21,256 nucleotides of DNA from an uncultured Chitinophagales bacterium (GTDB lineage: Bacteria > Bacteroidota > Bacteroidia > Chitinophagales > Chitinophagaceae): the NCBI GenBank assembly GCA_946886475.1, contig CAMPIQ010000055.1:1-21256 (forward strand), in the 5' to 3' direction. The notes under the pieces are model-generated. The model was not told the DNA's origin and searched no databases. It was given only the letters and a program-made list of their open reading frames with translations. The position numbers were made by a program, and so were the translations under genes. Below are positions 15,587 through 21,256 of this stretch, piece by piece; the first letter of the stretch is position 1, and each line of letters starts with the position of its first letter.

Positions 15587-16936
15587 TTACCTGCCCGGTG
15601 ATGGAAGTACAGGCAGACTTTCATTTCCATTTTCGTTTACCGATTGCACGGCGAAAAAATAATTGTCCTTGGAATAAGGAAGTGTTATGGTTTTTTGCGA
15701 TGTAAATATTTTTTTCTGCCATAGTGCATCACTGGTCTCTCTTACCATTACATAATAACCTTTTATTTTTCCATTGCCCGGTTCCTTCCAGTTAAGTGTG
15801 GTTGAATTGGTAAGATTCCTGACCTCTATTTTCACATCCAAAGGTGCTGAAGGTGCGTAGCACAGGTTGGCAAGGGTGGCCAGGTTGACCGCAGTATTTT
15901 TTCTCAGGTATTCAAAGTCCATGAACCTGGTAAGGTCGCCATACTCAACACCATTTTCCGTTCTGAGGTCCTGGTGCTGGTGCAAATAATTTTCATTCAT
16001 TTCAGTTAAGCGTACAGCAGTATATCCGCGTGAAAGGAATGGGGTTTGGTCACCGCCTCTCAAAAAACGGTCGGGCCTGTAAATGAGCACCACCTCAATA
16101 TTATCAACATAGCGTTCGCCGGTTTCCTTTACATAGCGGGCCAGCTGCCTTGATCTTCCATCGTTTTCAAGTCCCATGCTTCTTATTTGTAGTGCTCTTC
16201 TTCCGGTATCTGCAACTGAATAAGCTTCACTGAATACGCGAAGCTTAGTATTGTTAATGATATTCGTTTCATTGCTGTTGTTACTGCCCATGATATCATT
16301 ATTAAGCATGGCATCAATATTCCAGTTTTCTTTCTTTGCTTTTTCCGCCATGAAGCCGGCACCAAGTAAACCCTGTTCTTCACCGCTGAATGCAACAAAA
16401 ATGATGGTAGATGGAAATGAATGCTGCGACATGATCCTGGCGCACTCCATTACAGCAGCCACCCCACTGCCATCATCATTTGCGCCTGGCGCATCTGATG
16501 TTCTGTTCATAACGTCGCTCACCCTGCTATCCAGATGACCGCTGATAATATATACACGGGTGTTTTCCGTATCGGTGCCTTTTAAAATGGCAACGGCATT
16601 ACCCAGGCTTATTTTCTGATCAATTCTTCTTCCATCAGGCAAAAGTGTTGTGGTGTCAACAAATGCAGTCATCCTGCCATTGCTGTTTTCTGCAAATTGT
16701 TTGAATTTCTTTACCACCCATTCTCTTGCTGCGCCAATCCCTTTCCTGGTATCGGTGGTTGAACTTAACGTGTTCCTTGTTCCAAAAGAAACCAGTTCTC
16801 TGACATATGATTGAAGACTGTCGGCATTTACTTCTTTAACCATGGCTTCAATTCTCGTGTCGCGGTGAATGATCTGTTGAGCAAAACACATGGTTGAGAT
16901 AAGGAATGTTACAAAGAAATAAATTGTCTTTTTCAT
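15587..16936 (-). CDS. secreted M28-family metallopeptidase with C-terminal fibronectin type III domain
   Basis: 449 aa. Signal peptide at about 1-19 (ends MCFA). The M28 zinc site is complete: GHLDSR (H134, D136), GANDDGSG (D154), the GEEQGL catalytic Glu and zinc Glu (E186/E187), NNDIMG (D214), and a His in YLHQHQD (H319 or H321). Residues about 362-446 form a fibronectin type III-like domain (APLDVKIEVRNLTNSTTLNWKEP is split across its first strands). The family comprises aminopeptidases and related enzymes working in the periplasm or outside the cell. The stop-to-start gap to rarA is 12 bp, so the gene is read with it although the functions look unrelated. Confidence 0.92.
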   Translation of the reverse strand: MKKTIYFFVTFLISTMCFAQQIIHRDTRIEAMVKEVNADSLQSYVRELVSFGTRNTLSSTTDTRKGIGAAREWVVKKFKQFAENSNGRMTAFVDTTTLLPDGRRIDQKISLGNAVAILKGTDTENTRVYIISGHLDSRVSDVMNRTSDAPGANDDGSGVAAVMECARIMSQHSFPSTIIFVAFSGEEQGLLGAGFMAEKAKKENWNIDAMLNNDIMGSNNSNETNIINNTKLRVFSEAYSVADTGRRALQIRSMGLENDGRSRQLARYVKETGERYVDNIEVVLIYRPDRFLRGGDQTPFLSRGYTAVRLTEMNENYLHQHQDLRTENGVEYGDLTRFMDFEYLRKNTAVNLATLANLCYAPSAPLDVKIEVRNLTNSTTLNWKEPGNGKIKGYYVMVRETSDALWQKKIFTSQKTITLPYSKDNYFFAVQSVNENGNESLPVLPSPGR

Positions 16937-16948
16937 GTTTCTTTTGTT

Positions 16949-18217
16949 TCAGTATTTATATTTCTCTTTCCACAGGTTGCGGAGAAATTTTCTGATCTCC
17001 TCTTCACGTGGATTTTTCCCGGGGTTATAAAAAGTTGTACCGCTTAATTTTTCAGGCAGAAATTCCTGTTCGGTAAAATTCTGTTCAAAGCTATGGGCAT
17101 ACTTATAATTTTTTCCATAGCCCATTTTTTTCATCATACCTGTAGGAGCATTCCTGATATGTAATGGAACAGCAAGGTCACCATCATGTTGTACACTGGC
17201 AATAGCATCTTCAATAGCCATGTAAGATGCATTGCTCTTATGTGATGAGGCAAGGTAGGTGGCACATTGTGCCAGAATGATACGGGATTCCGGATAGCCT
17301 ATTTTATTTACAGCCTCGAATGCGGCATTGGCCAATACCAGCGCCGTTGGATTGGCATTGCCAATATCCTCACTGGCAAAGATCACCATACGCCTGGCAA
17401 TGAATTTTACATCTTCACCACCTTCAATCATTCTTGCAAGCCAGTAAATGGCGCCATTGGGATCACTTCCTCTCATAGATTTAATGAAGGCGGAAATAAT
17501 ATCATAATGTTGTTCACCCGTTTTGTCATATAAAGCAATTCTTTGCTGGGCTGTCAGCATCACCAGTTCATCTGTAATAACGATATTGTTATCTGCCGGT
17601 GCCGCATCGGCCACCAGTTCAAGTAAATTCAAAAGCTTTCTGGCATCGCCTCCGGATATGTTGAGGATCGCTTCTGTTTCATTCAGTTCTATATTCTTTG
17701 ACCGGAGCCATTCATCTTTTTCGATGGCCTGTTTTAGCAGTTTTACCAGGTCATCCCGGGATAATGGTTTTAATACATACACCTGGCACCGGCTCAGCAG
17801 CGCGCTGTTCACTTCGAAGGAAGGATTTTCAGTGGTGGCTCCAATCAGACTAACGATCCCTTTTTCCACAGCACCCAGTAAGGCATCCTGCTGACCCTTA
17901 TTGAAACGATGGATCTCATCGATGAATAAAATGGCACCTCTTGTTTTTTGTGCGGTTGATATGGCTTCTCTTACTTCCTTTACCCCGGAACTGATGGCAC
18001 TTAAGGTAAAGAATGGAACATCCAGGCTATGCGCAATGATGTTGGCGATGGTGGTTTTACCTGTTCCCGGCGCACCCCATAAGATCATAGAAGGGATCTT
18101 GCCATTCTCAATAGCTGTTCTTAAAATACTTCCCTTCCCTGCCAGGTGTTCCTGCCCAACCAGGTCATCAAGCGTTTGTGGCCGCATCCGTTCTGCAAGT
18201 GGGGCTGAGGAATTCAT
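16949..18217 (-). CDS. rarA: replication-associated recombination protein A (AAA+ ATPase)
   Basis: 422 aa, a normal family length. Walker A GAPGTGKTT (48-56), Walker B ILFIDE (96-101), and sensor 1 region GATTENPSF (126-134), with the RarA C-terminal tetramerisation region ending in the family pattern GYGKNYKYAH...YNPG. RarA/MgsA acts at stalled forks and binds SSB and DNA ends. It is the first gene of a three-gene minus-strand operon (rarA, M28 peptidase, elaA-like). Immediately upstream TTAATTTG (18222-18229) is one base from a -7 box, only 4 nt before the ATG, which would make the transcript nearly leaderless; weak evidence. Confidence 0.95.
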   Translation of the reverse strand: MNSSAPLAERMRPQTLDDLVGQEHLAGKGSILRTAIENGKIPSMILWGAPGTGKTTIANIIAHSLDVPFFTLSAISSGVKEVREAISTAQKTRGAILFIDEIHRFNKGQQDALLGAVEKGIVSLIGATTENPSFEVNSALLSRCQVYVLKPLSRDDLVKLLKQAIEKDEWLRSKNIELNETEAILNISGGDARKLLNLLELVADAAPADNNIVITDELVMLTAQQRIALYDKTGEQHYDIISAFIKSMRGSDPNGAIYWLARMIEGGEDVKFIARRMVIFASEDIGNANPTALVLANAAFEAVNKIGYPESRIILAQCATYLASSHKSNASYMAIEDAIASVQHDGDLAVPLHIRNAPTGMMKKMGYGKNYKYAHSFEQNFTEQEFLPEKLSGTTFYNPGKNPREEEIRKFLRNLWKEKYKY

Positions 18218-18280
18218 GGTTCAAATTAAGGAAGAAAGCGGAAAAGGCGGTAGGGAGGCGTGTGCAATGGAGGGGAAAAA

Positions 18281-18376
18281 TTAAAATTCAAAATTCAAAA
18301 GCGCGCATTTTCAGCCTGCTATAAATAACCAGTCACGCCGGTTTACATTTTACATTTTACATTTTTCATTTTGAAA
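18281..18376. repeat. AT-rich imperfect inverted-repeat element B
   Basis: The left arm AAAATTCAAAATTCAAAAG (18283-18301) and a right arm of ACATTTT units ending in TTCATTTTGAAAT (18345-18376) are roughly complementary and flank about 40 bp. The 19-bp word TTTTACATTTTTCATTTTG (18355-18373) is identical to 4030-4048 in element A, while the centres are unrelated. It lies between the end of the hydrolase gene and the start of rarA. Confidence 0.55.
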
Positions 18377-18382
18377 TCTCTC

Positions 18383-19225
18383 TTATTCATTAGCCTTAAT
18401 AAAATCTTCGATCTGGTTAAAAGCATGATCCATTGTTGCTGCCGGCCATGCCTCATGTCCCATACCGGGAAAAACAATCAATTTGTTGGGAACACCTAAG
18501 GCATCCAGATTATTTTTAAGTGAAACAGACTGCGATACAGGAACCAGGTAGTCATCTGCCCCGTGAAGTATAATTGTAGGTGGAGACTGTGCGGAAACAA
18601 AATTCAAAGGAGAAGACTGCTGGTACATGGAAGGATTGCCTGCAGGTGTTCCACCCATTAAGATCTGAAACGACATTTTAATGGTGGGATCGGTAATATT
18701 ATTGTAAAGATCAGCCATGTCCGCAGGACCAAAAAAATCAACAACAGCTTTTATAGAAGGGGAATTGTATTTATATGCCTGGAGCAAAGCCATATGCGCG
18801 CCGGCACTGGCACCAAGCAATACAAATTTTTGGGAAATGCCGTATTCAGTTTTATTCGTAATAAGGAAATCAACAACGGCCTTCATGTCATTTTCCTGTG
18901 TTGGAAAATAATTATTAAATGCACTGGCCAGGCGATAGTTGGTATTTACAATGGCGTATCCGGGAAAACGCTGTTGAAATTCCGGAATGTATGGGGTCAT
19001 TTCAGATTTGTCTCCGCCAGTCCAGGCACCTCCATGGATCATTATGAGAATTTTAGTTGTATCGGTATGGCCTTCGGGAAGATAGATATCCATTTTTTGT
19101 GAGGGATCACCGCCATAGGACACATTCAGAAAGCTTTGAGCCGGCGATTGAATTTCAGTGGCAGCTTCTTTCTGGCACGAAAGGAAAGTGGCAGCCAGAA
19201 AAAACAATATAATAGATTTTACCAT
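18383..19225 (-). CDS. secreted alpha/beta-hydrolase lipoprotein (esterase, HGG-type)
   Basis: 280 aa from ATG 19225. A lipoprotein signal ends with lipobox FLSC (C17). HGGAW (64-68) is the oxyanion-hole motif of hormone-sensitive-lipase/BD-FAE-type esterases, GASAG (138-142) contains the nucleophile S140, and D224 or D225 in GADD plus H257 in GMGHEAW complete the triad. Likely a carboxylesterase on the cell surface or in the periplasm; substrate unknown. Alternative ATGs at 19231 and 19249 exist, but the latter sits inside a hairpin arm and gives a long signal, so 19225 (or 19231) is preferred. It lies about 100 bp downstream of aspS on the same strand. No terminator is obvious, but element B follows the stop. 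Confidence 0.88.
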   Translation of the reverse strand: MVKSIILFFLAATFLSCQKEAATEIQSPAQSFLNVSYGGDPSQKMDIYLPEGHTDTTKILIMIHGGAWTGGDKSEMTPYIPEFQQRFPGYAIVNTNYRLASAFNNYFPTQENDMKAVVDFLITNKTEYGISQKFVLLGASAGAHMALLQAYKYNSPSIKAVVDFFGPADMADLYNNITDPTIKMSFQILMGGTPAGNPSMYQQSSPLNFVSAQSPPTIILHGADDYLVPVSQSVSLKNNLDALGVPNKLIVFPGMGHEAWPAATMDHAFNQIEDFIKANE

Positions 19226-19244
19226 GACCATGAATATAAAACAT

Positions 19245-19262
19245 GCCATTCATGATAATGGC
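19245..19262. other. small hairpin between aspS and the hydrolase gene
   Basis: GCCATT / AATGGC (19245-19250, 19257-19262) with a 6-nt loop. On the minus strand it lies 64 bp past the aspS stop and just before the hydrolase start, followed by a mixed T-rich stretch. It may be a weak attenuator; the stem is short. Confidence 0.25.
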
Positions 19263-19325
19263 AGTTTTTATTTACTTAACATTTTCTTTCAAAACATGGG
19301 AAGAGCGGACGTGGATAAATCTGAA

Positions 19326-21158
19326 TTATTTCCTCAACCTGATATTCAATTCTTCCAGTTGCTTTTCATCAATGGTGGAAGGCGCATCGAGCATCACATC
19401 ACGGCCGCTGTTGTTTTTAGGGAAGGCTATGAAATCGCGAATGCTTTCACTGCCTCCAAGAAGGGCACACAGCCTGTCAAATCCAAATGCAATTCCTCCG
19501 TGCGGCGGGGCGCCATATTCAAAAGCTCCCAGCAGGAAACCAAATTTATGAAGGGCTTCTTCTTTGCTCATTCCAAGGGCTGCGAACATTTTTTCCTGTA
19601 ACGCTCTTTGATATATCCTGATTGATCCTCCACCAATTTCATTGCCGTTCAATACCATGTCATAAGCATTGGCTTTGATACTGGCATAGGGATGCTTCAG
19701 GTATTCGGCTGCATTTGTTATTGACGGATCATTATTGATCATGGCATTGATATGTGCAGGTTTGGGAGCGGTAAACGGATGGTGACGGGCTACCCAGCGG
19801 CCGCCGCCATTGTCTTCTTCCGCGTATTCAAATAAAGGAAAATCCAATACCCAAAGTAATCTGAATTCATCTTTTTTGCGCAGTCCCATTCTTTCACCCA
19901 GTTCCAGTCTCAGTTCACTGATGGCCTTTCTGGTTCTTTCTTCAGTACCGGCAAGAATTAAGATCAGGTCACCAGGTTGTGCCTGGGCCATATCAGCAAT
20001 GGCCTTTAATTTTTCTTCATTATAAAATTTATCAACACTGCTTTTGATGCTTCCGTCGGTATTGTATTTAATATGCACCAATCCCTGCATGCCTATCTGG
20101 GGACGTTTTACCCATTCTGTAAGTTCATCGGTTTGTTTGCGTGTATATGCGGCAGCACCTGGAACGGCTATGGCCAATACTGTTTCCGCATTGTCGAAAA
20201 CGCCAAAGCCTGCGCCATTTATCAATTCACCGGTTGCGGGTATTTCGCCGCCTATATTGAATGCAGATTTCAGGTTGGCCAGTTTCATTCCAAACCTGAT
20301 ATCGGGTTTATCATTTCCAAATTGCCACATGGCCTCCTCCCAGCTCATTCTTTGAACCGGTTCTTTGTAATCGATATCTTTTACTTCTTTGAAAATATAT
20401 TTCACCAGTCCTTCAAACATGGCAAGGATATCTTCCTGTTCAACAAATGCCATTTCACAATCTATCTGGGTAAACTCCGGCTGCCGGTCGGCCCTCAGGT
20501 CCTCATCACGAAAACATTTTACGATCTGGTAATAACGGTCGTAACCACTTACCATCAACAATTGTTTAAATGTTTGGGGCGATTGGGGTAAGGCATAGAA
20601 CTGTCCTTCATTCATTCTGGAAGGAACTACAAAATCCCTTGCTCCTTCAGGAGTTGATTTGATAAGAAAGGGTGTTTCAATATCCATAAAACCATTCCGG
20701 TGCAGGTAATCCCTGGTAGCCCGGTTAACGGCATATCGCAATTCAAGATTTTTTTTGACTGCATTCCTCCGGAGATCAAGGTATCTGAATTTCATTCTGA
20801 GGTCATCACCGCCATCCGTATCATCCTGAATGGTAAATGGTGGTATGGAAGATTTATTCAGGATCTTAAAAGAGGATACAATGATCTCGATATCGCCTGT
20901 AGGTATATTTTTATTCTTATTGCTGCGCTCTGAAACCTTACCTGAGGCCTGAACAACGAATTCCCGGCCCAGGGTATTCTGTTCCAGTTCAATGTTCAAT
21001 TCTTCACCGAACAATAATTGGGTGATGCCATACCGGTCGCGCAGATCAACAAATGTGATCGATCCAAATTTGCGCACGGTTTGCACCCACCCGGCCAGGG
21101 TTACTTCTGTATTTGTATCATGCAATCTTAATTCACCACAGGTATGGGAGCGGAACAT
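19326..21158 (-). CDS. aspS: aspartyl-tRNA synthetase
   Basis: 610 aa from ATG 21158. It charges tRNA-Asp in the cytosol. The N-terminal OB anticodon-binding domain (about 1-105) begins [12 protein letters not shown], the usual family start. The class II core has [12 protein letters not shown] (192-203), motif 2 [14 protein letters not shown] (216-229), a bacterial GAD insertion in the middle, and motif 3 GIAFGFDRL (555-563). An in-frame ATG at 21200 would add 14 residues without family similarity. The length is a little over the common 590. A perfect -7 box lies 55 nt upstream. Nothing unusual in the active site. It could in principle be non-discriminating, which the sequence alone does not settle. 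Confidence 0.97.
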   Translation of the reverse strand: MFRSHTCGELRLHDTNTEVTLAGWVQTVRKFGSITFVDLRDRYGITQLLFGEELNIELEQNTLGREFVVQASGKVSERSNKNKNIPTGDIEIIVSSFKILNKSSIPPFTIQDDTDGGDDLRMKFRYLDLRRNAVKKNLELRYAVNRATRDYLHRNGFMDIETPFLIKSTPEGARDFVVPSRMNEGQFYALPQSPQTFKQLLMVSGYDRYYQIVKCFRDEDLRADRQPEFTQIDCEMAFVEQEDILAMFEGLVKYIFKEVKDIDYKEPVQRMSWEEAMWQFGNDKPDIRFGMKLANLKSAFNIGGEIPATGELINGAGFGVFDNAETVLAIAVPGAAAYTRKQTDELTEWVKRPQIGMQGLVHIKYNTDGSIKSSVDKFYNEEKLKAIADMAQAQPGDLILILAGTEERTRKAISELRLELGERMGLRKKDEFRLLWVLDFPLFEYAEEDNGGGRWVARHHPFTAPKPAHINAMINNDPSITNAAEYLKHPYASIKANAYDMVLNGNEIGGGSIRIYQRALQEKMFAALGMSKEEALHKFGFLLGAFEYGAPPHGGIAFGFDRLCALLGGSESIRDFIAFPKNNSGRDVMLDAPSTIDEKQLEELNIRLRK

Positions 21159-21213
21159 AGTTTGTTGGGTTGATTGTTCTAACCAATAGCCATTGGCCAT
21201 TTGATTCAGGCGG

Positions 21214-21221
21214 CAAATATA
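21214..21221 (-). promoter_or_regulatory. -7 box of aspS
   Basis: The minus strand reads TATATTTG, a perfect TAnnTTTG match, 55 nt before ATG 21158 and 13 nt before the alternative ATG 21200. No TTG is at the expected -33 distance within the window. Confidence 0.5.
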
Positions 21222-21256
21222 ACCTCTACGTTCTTATTTTTTCTGTTCCATGCTCC

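Noticed and set aside
9411..18217. Single DNA-repair island linking uvrA and rarA with the polymerase pair
   Set aside because: The genes are in separate transcription units on different strands, spread over the window with unrelated envelope genes between; clustering of housekeeping repair genes may be chance.
21159..21200. N-terminal extension of aspS to the ATG at 21200
   Set aside because: The 14 added residues have no counterpart in the family, while [10 protein letters not shown] at 21158 matches the usual start; the leader from the -7 box fits either, so homology decides.

Overview
The window reads as chromosomal DNA of a Bacteroidota, most likely a Chitinophagaceae-type organism. The grounds are moderate GC, no clear Shine-Dalgarno sequences, several -7 boxes of the Bacteroidota form TAnnTTTG a short distance before start codons, and Bacteroidota-typical proteins (DUF6089-like outer-membrane protein, Yip1-family protein, OmpA lipoprotein with glycine zipper, and a Y-family polymerase/DnaE-type pair). 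The family assignment is my inference from protein style. No rRNA, tRNA, CRISPR array, integrase or transposase was seen.

Layout. 1-3885: the 3' part of a Y-family (UmuC/DinB-like) translesion polymerase followed by a 975-aa DnaE-type polymerase, a probable damage-tolerance (mutasome-like) operon whose start lies outside the window. 3886-4080: AT-rich imperfect inverted-repeat element. 4103-7553: universal stress protein, then a PAP2-type membrane phosphatase, an NAD-dependent sugar epimerase and a membrane-anchored family 2 glycosyltransferase. These alternate in strand with overlapping 3' ends, and the last three suggest envelope glycan or lipid-carrier work. 7595-7730: degenerate pyrimidine-rich tandem repeat upstream of the glycosyltransferase. 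7794-9232: OmpA-family lipoprotein and an unrecognised exported protein, both minus strand and each with its own hairpin terminator.

9411-12389: uvrA (nucleotide excision repair), closed by a strong hairpin shared with the convergent Yip1-family membrane protein gene (12451-13089). 13090-13631: a gene-free stretch holding a cluster of TAATTG half-sites and a long imperfect inverted repeat next to the following gene. 13632-14995: a two-gene operon for a DUF6089-like outer-membrane protein and a small secreted protein. 15124-18217: a tight minus-strand operon rarA - M28 peptidase - elaA-like acetyltransferase. 18281-18376: a second AT-rich element sharing a 19-bp exact word with the first. 18383-21158: a secreted alpha/beta-hydrolase lipoprotein and aspS (aspartyl-tRNA synthetase) with a good -7 box upstream.

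DNA repair and replication-stress functions recur (Y-polymerase, DnaE-type polymerase, UvrA, RarA), but they sit in separate transcription units, so I do not claim a single system. The best candidates for a second look are the polymerase pair with its degenerate PHP domain, the two related AT-rich intergenic elements, and the tandem repeat and long inverted repeat in intergenic DNA.
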